A program made the position numbers and the translations under genes. Below the pieces are notes generated by a model. That model ran no database searches. It was not told the origin of the DNA and saw nothing but the letters and a program-made list of their open reading frames with translations. Below, piece after piece: positions 11,443 to 24,300 of a DNA stretch of 64,000 bases; within the stretch, counting starts at the first letter, position 1, and every line of letters starts with the position of its first letter. Origin of the DNA: Hyparrhenia diplandra (taxonomy: Eukaryota > Streptophyta > Magnoliopsida > Poales > Poaceae); the NCBI GenBank assembly GCA_015847255.1, contig JADLZK010007661.1:92100-156099 (forward strand). The letters are read 5' to 3'.

Positions 11443-12130
11443 CCTGAGTAAACAGGGTCATTTTCGATCCCATCGTGTAAAGACCGCTCGCAAGTAGTGT
11501 ACCACGCTATCCTATTCATGAAAAGAGAAAATTTAGAACAATGGAGCAGTCTGTATATCAGCTTGCTCCCCTGAATTGATCGAAAAAAAAATATAGTTTG
11601 GGAAGAGGCAGCTTACACCTAGAGACGATGCAGCGGAGGTGTGAGGTGAGGGAGAAAGGATGCAGAGGAGTGAGGAGAGAATCAGTGGATGGAATGCAAG
11701 GGAAAATAAGGGTACTACTCTGGTCTAGTTTCAACTAGATATGAAACTATTAGCATATTTTCTAAACAAGGATGAGTTAATATTTTTGGCTGGTTAATTT
11801 TTTAGCTGTAATTAATAGTTAGCCCCCAGATATACCCTTGCTCAATCAATGGTGGTAGCTTTCTGCCGTGAGCTTGAGGTAACAGCCAGTGACCAGAAAA
11901 TACGTTCCACGGTTGATACTTTACTCGCGGTCAGTGTCTAATGCAAGTCGTGGATGACCAGCCTGTCAACAGTTCCATGAATTAGCAGCTTGGGCCTTGG
12001 GGTCCAGCTGTGGGATACCGATCAAGTTGTATGAATGATTTGGTTACCAACGATATGTGCCACACAGCTCACTTACTGGGCGGCGATGGAGCCCTCGCTA
12101 TACGAGTGACCTCCATCAGCAGTTTCTAAT
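11443..12130. other. Intergenic, nothing recognised
   Basis: This is mixed-composition sequence with no sustained open frame, no domain and no clear transposon end. Confidence 0.4.
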
Positions 12131-12134
12131 TTTC

Positions 12135-12840
12135 ATTACTACTACACAAATGATTTTTTTTTTAGTCATAACGACATTGTTTTAGTAGAAACAACTCAAT
12201 CAAAATCGCTTGTCAAAAAAAAAAAAAAAAAAAAAAGATAAATCAAAAATCTGCCTCTAAAAGTGGCTCCCTAACATGCATGCCTGAATAAATCGATTTT
12301 TAGAGATGGTTGTATCTTTTTCAAACGAAGTTGGATGAAGATTCTTTATATCAAAGATGCATGTATATCTTGAAGAGATTTACAACTTTACAGTCGATAA
12401 CCTTTTCATTTAAAGCTATTTAAATCTCAGGAATTCTGATTGAAGTTCTTGCGTCTTTTAATTCTTATTTTCCAAATGTTTTAAATGACCTCATGGAGAA
12501 ATGACAAAAACAAATGTGGATTTCAAAAGATCTGAAACGTTGCAGTTGTAAACTTTTTTTATTTGAAATAATCTATGGTCCCAATATTTAGTTTCAAGCC
12601 TCACATGTTAAAATTCAATTTTTTCAAAAGAGAAATAAGAAAAAAACCAAAATTATTATTTGAGATCATTTATCCGAGGAAAACTATGTTTGACTCGCTT
12701 TTGGAAATTTAAATTTTACAAATGACCTCTGAAACAGAAATGACAAAAACAGTTCGACAATATCTATAATTATATTTTAAAACCTTTTTCATTTGACTTC
12801 ATTGAAGGTCTCAAATATTCATGTCAAAACACACTAAGTG
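12135..12840. repeat. AT-rich subterminal-type repeats, possibly CACTA-derived
   Basis: The segment begins with ctactacacaaatga and a poly(A) tract at about 12215-12236, then 'aaaatctgcctctaaaagtg' and 'cgatttttagagatggt'. Several degenerate direct repeats of 110-150 bp follow, marked by aatgac...gaaatgacaaaaac and 'caactttacagtcgataacc'. This pattern is common in the non-coding arms of grass CACTA elements. No transposase or matching opposite end was found. Confidence 0.4.
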
Positions 12841-13400
12841 AATACAAAAACAAATGTTGACCCCCGCATGACTTGTGACAACAAATTTTCTAAAGAGGCG
12901 GCTCCTATTCCAACAACCTATGATTACAGTGATGGCTGGCTCTATAGAGCCTTTCCCACCACCAGTAACTCTCCTGAACCATTGTCACGCATTCCATATA
13001 TGAAGGACAAAATTCATCTTCACGTGTTCCATTGTCGTCCATCTTCATTCACGCAAACAGTTATCATCCGACTCCCCCTCACCTCGTCCATGCGACCACA
13101 CATCCACACGCATGTCCTGCACCTCTGCCTCATCCCTAGGCCTCAGCCCAGCCCCCTCTCCGACCACGCTTCATTTTTCTTAATTCCTTCTACGCTCCGC
13201 TCCAAAACCGAGGTGGCACCCGCAGCCCGGATCAGCGCCTCCGCCTATGCTCTCCGTGCCCCATTGTCAGCTCCTCAATGGATCCCGCGCGGGAGTATCG
13301 CTGTAGGTGGTGACGAAGCAAGCTCCAGCGAGCAAAGAGGCCAAAGATAGCAAGCATTAAGCCGCTGGTGGAAATCTTCATTGACACCTTTAGAAAGGTG
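12840..13400. other. Unassigned sequence with a short open frame
   Basis: A plus-strand frame is open over 12838-13350, but it has no recognisable domain. Its composition changes at about 13,080 from AT-rich to CCT-rich, suggesting a junction between unrelated pieces. It may be captured sequence in the flanking transposon. Confidence 0.3.
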
Positions 13401-15960
13401 GGGACACCATGGATATGCCAACAACACATACTAAAGCATTGTTTTTTCAATGACACCTCCAAAGAGGTATCTGGAGCCCAAGGTGTTACCATCATCATGG
13501 CCCATCCAAAGCTTTGGCGAAGGACAAACGGGCGACAGGAGGGGGTGAATGGGAGCCTCGATTTTCCTTTTCATTTCGGGTCATCGGCTCAACCCCAACC
13601 TCAAAAGTAAACTCAAACGGGAGACGAAAGTAACACACAAGCTAGCGGTAGCAAGGTGTCACGAGCAAAGAGAACACCGAGATGTCCACGACCCAAATGA
13701 TTGGGTGGATGTTCCCCAGGAACACAGCGGGACACCTCAACTATCGCACACTATCGCGAAAGAATTCGAACCAAATGATAGAAAATGAGATGCTCGGCTC
13801 CTATGGAGAAGAAGCGAGTTCCCGAATCTAAAATACACGAGTCAACTTGTGACAGAGCACTCAGATAAAATTCACGGTTCCCTAGAAATTCATTGCAAAA
13901 ACCGGATCTTAAATCAAAGCTCAAATGCGCAAATTACGAACAAAACAACACACCTTTTCTTAGGCTGCGAGAACTGGACACAGAGGCGAACGCAGAGGCG
14001 CAGCAAAGCAGCTCAAACAGAGGTACTGCACTCTGCCTAGCTGAACTCACGATTCAGACACACAGCAAGGTGCTCCAAAATAAATGCTCCAAAGATTAGC
14101 TTATGATTGCTAGGAGATGTAATTCACGGATGCAATGAAATGGAATTAAGTGAAGTGCAACTCTAGCTGAACAAAGCTAACTTGCTTGAGAGAATAAGTT
14201 ACAGGAGCTACTACTCAAAAGGATTCCTGCAGAAATGAAGAACAAGCACAGTACAGCTAGCAGTAAACATTGCATACCGAGATTACTACTCTAAGCAAAT
14301 GTGATAAATTAATGCTCTAAAGATTACCTCATGATTGCTAGAAGTAATTCACGTATGCAATGCAAAGGAATAAAGAAAATGCATACTGAACTTGACTTAT
14401 TCAATTCCCGATCAAACAAAAAATACGCACTAGCACTTGAAAGACTTATGAGTCATTTCATCGAACACCTTCTGAGCACAGAAACAAACGCACTAGCACT
14501 TGTCTACTAATGCAGCTCGAAGCACAAGAATCACTCGATCTGAGAAAACGATTTGCTCGAAGGCAAACTCCACAGCACAAAAATCAATTGAGTGGCACGA
14601 ATCACAGAAGAGAAAAATCGACCTTTATTTGCTAGTGGACTTGGTGCCGTGGAGAGCCGAGCTGCTGTGCTCGTGCGTGTCCCTGGGGCCGGCAACCTGG
14701 ACTGCTGCCTCCTTGCTTGTGCACTAGCGGACGATGAAGATCGATCAGGGACAGCTTCGCTGCGCTCGCGCGTGGGCAGGGAAATCTGCTGGCGTGGCTG
14801 CTTGCTTGGTGAAGCTTCTGCTCGCCCTTGGCCGAGCGTGCGTGAGCACCAAGGAGCAGCAGGCCTGGTGCCCGTGGCCTGCCGGCCGAGCGCCAGCTCG
14901 TGCTCGTGCGTCGAGTCCTGGCCGGCCGCTGCTGCTCGTTGCCTGCACAAGAACAGAAAACCACCAAAAACAAACGGGATCCAAAAATTCCAGAGAAAAA
15001 TCACAGCACAAAGAAAAGTAATTTGATCCAAAACGCCCGGAGACGACAGGGAGATTTGGGGCTCCCCTTCCCTAACGAAAATCACCACAAAGTGTCACCA
15101 ATTTGGTGTTCTTGGACCTCTAAACAAGAACCCTAAAATTGGGGAAAAATAAAAACGAAAATGGAAGAGGCAAAGAGGGGAGGATGGCTGCCATCCTCTA
15201 TATATGGTCCTTATTTTTCATCCCTATTTTGCCCTTCGATACATATGAGCCAAACCATTAACCCTAGGGCTATTTTGGTCGACTCCGGTTAATTTTTGAT
15301 CCGACGGCCACCGCGCCTCCTCATCTGTAGCCTTGCTCCGCGCAATCTCCCGGATGCCGCCACGTCGAATCGTCCTTCCGTCCATCGGGAACGCCCGGGT
15401 TTTGAGGCCCAAACCCGTGAAACCCGCCGATGGTTTTGAGGCCCAAACCACCAAACCCGCACCCATGGTTTTGAGGCCCAAACCCACGAAAACCGCACCG
15501 ATGGTTTTGAGGACAAACCACCAAACCTCCTCGACACGTGTCATCGCCATCTTGACCGCCCGAAGTCGCCAAGTCATCCGAGCTCCCGCTCTGCCCGCGC
15601 TTCGCCCGTCTTGACCCGATCGACACGGTCGCCACGTCCTCTTGCATTCGCCGATGTCCCGGATGTCGACCACCATGGCTAGCCACCCGGCGGTCCGGTC
15701 CCTCGGTCCAAGCCTCACGTCCCCCTTCACCTCCGCGGTCCGTCGGCCCAAGACGCCCTCCTTGGCCCCTTCACCTCGCCGTCGGCTACCATCTCCGAGC
15801 TCGACACCGCACAAAGACGAACCAAGAATCGTCTTCGACACACTCCACGTGTGCGGTGAACATAGCCGAAGCATAAAGAATAAAGGAAAATAGAATTAAA
15901 ATGTTATTTGTTGACAATCACTCAATCACAAAACTAAACACATGTGACCTAAATCAACCA
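13400..15960 (-). mobile_element. LTR-retrotransposon-like fragment (minus orientation)
   Basis: Read on the minus strand, the region from about 15,920 resembles a retrotransposon LTR followed by a transcribed leader. It has a TATA-like tatataga near 15,200, a leader ending in long GC-rich sequence, and three to four copies of a 'ggtttgggcctcaaaacc' motif at about 15,395-15,520. A second internal repeat links about 14,080-14,160 with 14,300-14,380. No gag or pol domain and no paired LTR was found, so boundaries are approximate. Confidence 0.4.
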
Positions 15961-16020
15961 TGTGTTCGCAAAGCCTAGATAAGCTTTCACCTGAGAACCC
16001 CTAGCGCCATGTAGGCGGCA

Positions 16021-17255
16021 ACCATGAATAGGTTGGCGAAGGTAGGGCCACACGAGTTAGACGCCCAGCCTCATCTTCGGTGGCCCTTGTCCTCCCTGTG
16101 CCTACACTAGCCTCAACGGAGAGTACCCATGCCACCACACGGGACATTTGGAGCCACCGGATCTCGAGAGGGAGGTGCTACCAGTTGGCGGATGTGGAAC
16201 TCACCGTCGACCAATAACCGAATGCTTGAGCTGGAGGAGGGGTGAGAGAGAGGGGGGAGGAAGAGGGTTACGTGTTGCCGCCTTTTTTAAGTGCCACTGT
16301 GGCCGCCACCATTGCTAGGCGGCAGAGGCGGCGTCTAAGACTCCAAGGATCAACCTAAAGTGGGGGCCCTCGATGGCGGAAGCTCGTCACCCTAAAGCCG
16401 CCTCACGGGGAGACGACACGTGACACAATAAGTACTGTTTTTTTGTGCAGCTTTGGCACTCAGATTAATTACTGTTGGTTAGTTTGAAAAAGTTGTAAGC
16501 CTAACATAACCATGTGAAATAAAGCATCTTAGTGACCAATTTTGGCAAAACATACGCTTGTGGTTCAATCTATCCTATGTTATCTTACCAAATAGGTGCA
16601 TGTAATGTCTCAGCACTCATATGTGTACTCCATCCGTTCATGGATGCCTCGTCACTTATCAAAATCGAATATGATGCGAGACAAGACAGCAGTGGTTGTT
16701 ATTGGCCTACTACCCAGCCGTCTCGTCGTCTCAGTTGGATCATTCCATAAGTCCAAAGTCCAACAGCTTTGTCCAACAGCTGCCAGTCGTGCAGTTCGCC
16801 TACATTATTGTTCGTGTGTTGGGAAATAGAAAGGTCCATTGTACTAAAACCATCGTCAAGCGTAAGCCGCAGGGCTAACAAGAATTAATGCACATTATAT
16901 ATACTTCATTTTGCCAAATACTTAGTGCTAACTACATCGTCCCCGGCCCTACATTATCGACATTTTATTTATTAATTTGTACCACTCTGTTGTTACGACA
17001 TAGAGTAGTCGATCCAGTATTAGAATGCAAATAAAAACATGCATACGCACGCCTAAGCACGACAACTATTCATCTATCAGTACGTAGATCCAGTATCTAT
17101 AATGAGCTAGCTCCCCACTCTCCAGTTGCAGCTGACCAGTACTAGAAGGTTCAGCAGCAAGGATAGCTAGGTGAAGAGATCAGCTAAGTACATTAGGTAG
17201 AGATCAGCTAGGTTAATTAGGTAGGCTTGCTGCTCCTTCCCAGCTCCAGCTCCAC
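16021..17255. repeat. Segmental duplication, left copy
   Basis: This copy matches 19459-20812 in direct orientation. Shared landmarks are a ttggcgaaggtagggccaca-like start, 'catttggagccacc', 'tcaccgtcgaccaataaccg', 'gcagctttggcactca', 'caatctatcctatgttatct', 'ggttgttattggcct', 'cgtctcagttggatcattcc' and aaggatagct..gtgaagagatc. It reaches the 3' end of the membrane-protein gene. About 275 bases at 16880-17156 are absent from the right copy. Confidence 0.85.
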
Positions 17256-17886
17256 GGACAAGGGCAAGGAAGGCGAGGATGTCGAACACCGCGCACTCGA
17301 ACGTGGCCACCTTACCGCAGATCCTGAAGAGGAGGTTTCCTGGGTCGTCGACGACGATGGCACGGACGGCGCTAGCCAAAATGCAGTTGCCGGCGACGGT
17401 GAGCGCGAGGCCCACGTAGGCGCTGGCCCGGCGGAGCCTCCTCCAGTGGCGTGGAAGCAGCTAGCAGCGCCAGCGTCCCGGCAACCGCCTGGGGCGCGCT
17501 GCACCACAGTATCGCCGTCCGGCGGGCGAGGTCGTCCGCGTCGGCCGTCGTCATCTGCAATCATCGATCGGAGCAACAACGACGAGATCTGAATTGAATT
17601 GAATATACATGTTTTTGCTTCAATTCCTATAGATAGATGATCCCATCGAGTTGTGTGGTTTAGTATGTACACATACCGGCTCGCCGGTGGTGTAGCGGGG
17701 GAAGACGAGCGTGTCGACGATGATGTCGTAGGCGAAGGCGATGGTGACGGAGAAGGCGTTGATGAGCGTCCACAGGTTGACAAGGTGGAAGACGGTGAGC
17801 GGACGAACCGCGCTCGCCATCACTGCTATGAGCTTCTTCTTCTCCACGACGACGACGGACACGCGCAGCAGCTTGGTGTCGTCCAT
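17167..17886 (-). CDS. Small four-helix membrane protein, two exons, frameshifted
   Basis: I do not recognise the family. Exon 1 (17677-17886) begins MDDTKLLRVSVVVVEKKKL and has a first hydrophobic helix around LVNLWTLINAFSVTIAFAYD. It ends at a good donor (CCG|gtatgt). Exon 2 (17167-17554) follows a clean acceptor (ttgcag|atg) in phase. It has helices around QAVAGTLALL, YVGLALTVAGNCILASAVRA and FECAVFDILAFLALV, with a basic loop (RRLRRA) between helices 2 and 3. The two halves of exon 2 are in different frames; removing one base near 17461 joins them into about 198 residues. A start at 17916 is possible, but 17886 is preferred because the family-like sequence begins there. A membrane location is inferred. 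Confidence 0.6.
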
Positions 17887-18299
17887 GTTCTCGGTCGTTC
17901 TCGATCGGCCACGCAAGGATCAAATGTTTTTCCACCCTACTAGTTAACTAGCTATGAGATCGATCATCAGCAACGAAAAACAGCGGGCGGTTAAAATTTC
18001 TTCGTCGAGAAAGAAACAAATAAACGAACATACATACGTACACGTAAATAAACATGCATAAAAAGTATCAGAAAGCTATATGTAGATTTCAGAGAGCCAG
18101 CTAGTAGAACTGAAAGAAAACAAGTAAAGCTAAGCACACACAGTACGTTCCAAAAGTCACCTTGCTTCACCGTTGGCCGTTGAACAGATGGAAGCTAGAG
18201 CTCGGCTCTTTGCTTCCTTAGTAGCTTAGCTTCCGTGTGATTCTTCAGAGAGGGCAATGGAGCTGGAGGGCTTAGCACAATGACGACCTCGCTCATGGA

Positions 18300-18312
18300 T
18301 TAATTTATAGGT
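18300..18312 (-). promoter_or_regulatory. TATA-like box upstream of the membrane-protein gene
   Basis: The minus strand reads ctataaatta, a good TATA match, about 420 bases upstream of the proposed ATG at 17886. This implies a long leader, possibly with an intron. The assignment rests on sequence and position only. Confidence 0.35.
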
Positions 18313-18615
18313 GGCCAAGCAACGCAGCTTCAGTTCGAGCCGGCGATGCGAGAGAAGCAAAAGCGATACCGCGTAGGCCACCCGGGCCCGCCACACAACA
18401 ACCCATGCACTATGTACGTGTCGTTCGCACAGTGCGAGAGCGAAGGCTGGGCTGCATGGTAATCGCTTTTAACTTGGGGCCCGCTGCGGTAATTAAAATT
18501 AGGACATTTCTAAACAGAATTAAAGTCTTGTTCATGCATGCATGCATGCATTGCAGACCGGTACTACTTAGACAATCTCACATACTATTGCACTCAACTA
18601 CTCCGTGGTTGAGTA

Positions 18616-18872
18616 CTCCCTCCATATTGGAAAAGAAGACGTTTTGGATAAGGTTTCGGTGAAACATTGGAAATATAAATCATAAATAAATTTTAAGTCA
18701 TTGAGTTTGGAAATGTGAAAATCATATCGTTAATAGATTTGTCTTGAAAATTACTTTCATAAAAATATACTTATATAACTTTTCAATAAATATTTTTATA
18801 GAAAAGACAAGTAAAAGTTGTTTTTTTGAGACCCGTTGTCCTAAACGTCTTTCTTTTCAAGTATGGAGGGAG
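18616..18872. mobile_element. Stowaway MITE, 257 bp
   Basis: The ends read CTCCCTCCATATTGGAAAAG at the left and, read inwards from the right, CTCCCTCCATACTTGAAAAG. Both are followed by aagacgttt-type sequence. TA dinucleotides flank the element at 18614-18615 and 18873-18874. This is the canonical Stowaway (Tc1/mariner) structure. Confidence 0.9.
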
Positions 18873-19184
18873 TACACAACAAGCAACAAGCACTACACAC
18901 AAGCTAGATTAGGAAAGAAATACAAGAGTAGAGCTTTGTACCAAACCGGGCAAGAGAGAGATGCATGGCACAGTTCCTGAGGTTCATTTGCTTGCCAGCA
19001 ACTTAATCTTCATTGTGGCGAGTCTAATGACGAGTTATTCGCACTCTAACTAGCATCATACGCTAAACCCCAACTTGGGTGTCGCAAGAATCACTCCCAC
19101 AAGCCCTCCTTCTGGCCCCAAACAATTTACTAGAGTTGCACTTCGCGATCTCCCATGGGGATGAGCACAGAGCCCCTTATTACA
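18873..19184. other. Intergenic, nothing recognised
   Basis: There is no sustained frame or recognisable element. The right part has the composition and motifs of the transposon-like repeat that follows. Confidence 0.35.
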
Positions 19185-19452
19185 ACCACTTGATCAGAGC
19201 CACCAACTACACCAAACCTGCTCAATGATGCACCGCTGCTCCAAGCCATCTAGGTAGTGGCAGTCACCAAGAGTAACAAGAAATCCAAGAGCTCACGTTA
19301 TCTCTAGTGCCCCTAGGACCACTTGATCGAGAGCAAAGAACAATACCAAACCCACTCAATGATGCACCGCCCGCTCCAAGCCATCTAAATAGTGGCAGTC
19401 ACCAAGAGTAACAAGAAATCCGCAGCTCACGTGATCTCTAGTGCCCCCTAGG
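19185..19452. repeat. Direct tandem repeat, 2 x about 134 bp
   Basis: Units 19185-19317 and 19318-19452 share 'accacttgatc', 'ctcaatgatgcaccgc', 'ctccaagccatcta', 'gtggcagtcaccaagagtaa' and 'atctctagtgcccc'. Similar sequence is common in non-coding parts of grass CACTA-type elements, so this is probably transposon-derived. Confidence 0.7.
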
Positions 19453-19458
19453 ATGGTG

Positions 19459-20812
19459 ACCATGAACTGTCTGGCGAAGGTAGGGCCACATAGAGCTAGA
19501 CGCCCCATCCTCCTCTTCGGTAGCCCTTGTTCTCCTGCGGCCACGCTAGCCTTAACGGGAGAGAACACGCCGCCACGCCAGACATTTGGAGCCACCTTTG
19601 GATCTCGAGAGGGAGGTGCTAGATATAGCCAACACCGGCGGATAGGAACTCACCGTCGACCAATAACCGCATGCCGAGCCGGGTGAGAGAGAGTGGGGAG
19701 GAAGAGGGTTACGGACTGCCACCTTTTTTAAGTGCCATTGTGGCCGCCGCCATTGCTAGGTGGAGAGCGGAGGCGCGCCCAAGACTCAAAGGATTAACCT
19801 AAAGGGGGGGCCCTTGATGGCGGAAGCTCGTGGCCCCGAGCCGCCTCACGGGGGAGACGACACGGGATGACGCAAGTACTGCTTTTGCAGCTTTGGCACT
19901 CATATTAATTATTGTCCGTTAGTTTGAAAAGCTTTCGTGGAAATAAAGCACCTTAGTGACCAATTTTCGCAGAACTTACGCTTGTGGTTCAATCTATCCT
20001 ATGTTATCTTACCAAATACGTGCATGTAATGTCTCAACACTCATATGTACTCCAATCCGTTCATGCATGATCATAATCGAATATGATGCTTTGGCACCTC
20101 GTGCTCTCTAGGATGCATCTCCATGGTATTATCTTGGTGGCTCAAGAAGACTTCATGGTTTGGTGGCTTAGGGTGAGAAAGGGGCTACCAAAGAATTTGC
20201 GGCGCCGGATTTGATTCTATCTTCTTCCTAGTGGGGTGGATGCTATGGAAGGAGTGTAACTCATGGACTTTCGACTTCAAGTTGCTCACACCTTTGCAGC
20301 TCCCCGGGCGCCTGATAAGAGAGGAAGCGGCGGGGCGGGGGGAAAAGCAGGAAACAGGCGTCTTTCGAGTTCAAACAAATTTGTTTACAATGTAATCGAC
20401 TATCAGGGATCCAGTAGAATGTAGGACGCCCCTCGGTAACCGGAGGTTACTGTTATAATCTTTTGTTTGAACTTTCTCCTGCTTAATGAAAAACACGCAA
20501 CGGCGTGTTCTCAAAAAAAAATATTGAATATGATGCTAGACAAGACAGTAGAGGTTGTTATTGGCCTGCCCAGCCGTCCCGTCGTCTCAGTTGGATCATT
20601 CCATCAAGTCCAAAGTCCATCAGCTAAGTGCATGCAGAACAGTATGCATTCAGATCGCCTTACGATCTCTGTCCGATTGATCAACGCTGCCGGTCGTGCA
20701 CTTCGTGCCTGCATTATTCTTCATCTGTTCGGAAATAGAAAGTTGCAAGGATAGCTGGTGAAGAGATCAGCTAGGTTAATTAGGCTTTACTGCTCCTCCC
20801 TAGTTCCAGCTC
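19459..20812. repeat. Segmental duplication, right copy, split by a LINE
   Basis: This copy matches 16021-17255 in direct orientation and is interrupted at 20090-20521 by a LINE tail. The two copies bracket the membrane-protein gene on its 3' and 5' sides. The last 60 bases match the 3' end of that gene, so the duplicated unit probably once included more of it. Confidence 0.8.
20090..20521 (+). mobile_element. 5'-truncated LINE insertion
   Basis: The element is bracketed by GAATATGATGC at 20079-20089 and 20526-20536, sequence that is single-copy in the left duplicate. It ends with a stem-loop (ACACGC-aacg-GCGTGT), then ctc and A(9). Its left part encodes the degenerate end of a LINE ORF2 (WWLRVRKGLPKNL, then in a shifted frame FFLVGWMLWKECNSWTF). 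Orientation is plus, from the 3' poly(A). Confidence 0.85.
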
Positions 20813-21355
20813 CCGTCGTACTTCGCATCTGGCCCAGCAAACGGCCCACCGCTGGCAGAAGACGGTCAGGAGTCTCACAAAACTGAGGGAGCGACGGTGT
20901 GTACGAGTAGCTACAGTACGTACAACGCACGAAATCCAACAACGACAAAAACAACCCAGTTTACGTAAAGGTGGTTGTCTGTGCCTATATATTATTCAGT
21001 AGCACAAACCATCAATAAAAATGTGAAGTTACATGTTACAAAGTTACAGACTCTAGCAGACGAAATAACCATAACATATATATAGATACACAATAAACCT
21101 GACACACAATATGGCAAGATGGTGGGGGCAAATCCAGTCATCTGCACACATCACTGCCTAAGAACTATCTCTTATCATCATGCGTTATCATGGTTTCTGA
21201 GCTCTCCCGGTAAATGCAGCACGACCACACCAAGACCAAGTTTCACAAAACCGCAAACCATTGCCCCTGCTCAGGTTATTTGGGCCTGAGAAGACAACTT
21301 TTCTATGAACATAGAATAATAATATAATCTTGCTCCTACTGTTAAGCTCCAAAGG
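20813..21355. other. Intergenic, including the 3' flank of the C3HC gene
   Basis: No open frame or repeat is recognised. The part nearest 21355 is likely the 3' untranslated region of the minus-strand zinc-finger gene. Confidence 0.4.
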
Positions 21356-24300
21356 TCAGCTCTTGCTGCTCTTGCTGTGGTTTGCCCTTTTCAGCAGCTT
21401 GCGGCTAGGCGGGACGTGATCATCCTGCAACATGACACAACAGAACGTGAAGGTGGCTGTATAACTGAAGGAATCTGCTATAGTACACACTGTTATCTAT
21501 CTATATCTTCATTTGATGATAAGCAGCAAGACAGCAACATGTCCACAAGATTATAGGATAAACTGCAATGATGAAGCAACATTTACCTTATATAATGAAG
21601 CCGCAGAGTCTGACTGCATGTTCTGATTTTGAGCTTGCCCAAGAGACTGCAAAGTCTCGATGGCATCTACCGTGAGCTGCCAGCCTGAAAGAGCTGTGCT
21701 CGAACCACTACTAATACAACATGCAGCAGCAACATTTCCATTCACCCAAGGACAGTAATTGTTGTGGTGCTTTATTGGATCAAAGTCTGGAAGACCTGTT
21801 TCGTAATCGTTTTCTCCATTTGTTGCTCCTGACAACCAAATATAGGAACAGAATAAATAGCATATAAAGACATAAAGGAAGCTATGCTCTTTTTGACAGA
21901 CAAATGGTCAATTTACTTGAAGTTTTTATGCCCTAGGCCTAACTGATGGAATTATGTTGGAATGGCAAAAATAAGGATGCAAGCAATTGCTGAGTGCAGC
22001 AAGAGAAATATGCAATTTTTACAGCAAATAAAAGACTATACATGTAATCCACAATGTTAAACATAAAACTTCATGAGAAGATATTAATGTAGTTCAGCAG
22101 AAGCAAGTGTATGCAACATGTAAAAGCACAAAATAGCAATAATGGATAACGTTAGCGAACAGTAAGATGAAGAAGTACCTATACCATTTCCTGGATCATA
22201 ATCATCATTAGTTAGCATTATACCAGTCACTTCCTCTTTTGATGCATCAATGCCAGAATAAACCCTAGCGTTGCAAAGAAAGAGAAGGATGTGCGCTATT
22301 CTCACGACTCATCTTCTCCCCACTCTCAACTGAATCAGCTTTAGTTGAACCACAAATTTTAGAACCACTGTCAGCTCGAACCGCTAACCGAGATGCCATA
22401 TCTTGGCTATCACCATTAGGATCTTCTCGACCGACTTCTTCAGGGACAAACTCATCCATCAATGCAGGTCCAGGGGCTGACTCACCAGTGTGGCCCATAG
22501 TCTCAGTGAGCTCGGGAATTGGATCAGCATCTCCAACAACGCTACCAGTTTTATGCTCAGAAACATCAGTCCCATGAATTTCAGCTTCATGACTAGCACC
22601 CATTCCGACACTCCCTCCACTAACTCCCAGGCTAAGTTGATCTCTAGCAAATGCAGGAGTTGTTTCAGCATTGAGGACTTCTTCCCCTCCATTCATACTA
22701 CTCCCTCCTATCTCTCTTGCATTACTTTCAGTTTCAGCAGCAGGCTGTACAAAACTGCTTTGCTGTGCTTGGTTGCTATAATTCAGATCCAACGTGTCAC
22801 TCATTACACCACTCCTGAGTGCACTAGAAGGCTTATTAACATCATCAACATCACATGGATGGTATTCAACACTCTCCGTTGAATTTTCCTCCACACCATG
22901 AACTGTATCCATCGCAATAACAGAAGATGCCCGCATAGAGTCCTTTGGAAATGGGTTGCGAAGGGCAGATGGACCCTCAGCATTAGATGTATCTAACTTA
23001 TTAACATCTATATCCAGGTCGAAACTTAAGTTTTTGCTGGGACCAGCTCCTGAAGAAGAAGGACGATTGATATCGAAAAGATTAAAACCACGAAGCCTTT
23101 TGCTCCGAGCACCAGAATCTTGTGCGGCGTCATCAGCTTCGTCACAATCACGGTCAATGACAGTTCCCTCAATGCTGTCAGCAGGCTGAAGCCTGTTTAT
23201 TGGCTTGTCAGCTGTGCTCCCACCTTCCTCCATGTTACGCTTTCTTGAACTGGGGCCCCGAGATTCAAATGAGGCTGCATGGCCGCCAAGCTCACTTCCA
23301 GTGGGTTGCCCAATAATTAGATCTCTTCCCATCCCTCCATAATTGAGATGTCCAGGCATCGGGGGCAATGCAGAATAGTTTGATGGCAAACCTCCTGCCA
23401 TTGTCAGATTCAAGTCAACTTGAGCATTTGACAGAGACTTACCCTCATCAATTCCTGCCTCACCACGTCCCCCGATTTTTTTCTCTCTGCTCCTTCAGCA
23501 ACTAGTCCATTGATCCCACTTGTAGCACTAATTCCGCGGATCAACACAGGCTTCCTTCCTGTATCAGGCATGTCGACGTTATTCAGACTAAAATGAGAAG
23601 GCCGTGGCACTGATCTGAAGTCCCAGATTCTGACTGTAGCTCCACAAAGGCCGCAATCCAGCAAAGGTGATCTCATGCTGCATCCAGAATCTTTGACACG
23701 CATTTTACCTTTCCCTTTGTCTTTCTTAACTGATGCAGAATATGAACTTTGATGATGCTCAGGAAACTGAGAATGGAATTGGCCATCTGGTCCAGCTGAG
23801 CCTGCATTTCTGGCAGAGCGGGTTGAATTCTCTTCCCAGTCTTGAACATTAGGAAGCCATCTAGGCTCCCATCCACAAACGCTAATAAGCTTCTGTGCCT
23901 ATATCAATCAGATGGAGTAGCCTAGATCAAATAAAGCTCCATGTTCTGAAAATGATACAGAAATGAAAAATGCAACAAGAAGGCATCAATGGCAAGAGAT
24001 AAAGAGATATACTTGAGAGTAGCAGCAGGTTTCATCTTGTTGGCCGATATCAATTCCGTTGTACTGTCTGTTCTGTAGCCCAGCTCCCCAGACAAAATTG
24101 TAACTGACTGGGATAAGATTCGATCAATTTGAACGCTTCTAGTGAGTTTCATACTCTCAATTGCAGATAAGGCAATAGCAGGAAGAGACGTGAACTGCAA
24201 CAATCCATCACAGCGATCTTTAAAACCACCAACAAGAGCTGATGGGGTTAGGTGGAACTGGACCAGGCTATCAGCGCAGCTATTTCCTCTCCAGGGACAA

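Noticed and set aside
15390..15530. Tandem 'aggcccaaac' repeats as a coding repeat protein
   Set aside because: They occur in a region with the layout of a retrotransposon LTR and leader, with frames open on both strands.
22265..22305. A natural stop in the C3HC gene near 22270
   Set aside because: The next frame continues as NARVYSGIDASKEEV up to a good splice donor, and removing one T restores all exon phases, so the stop is caused by an indel.
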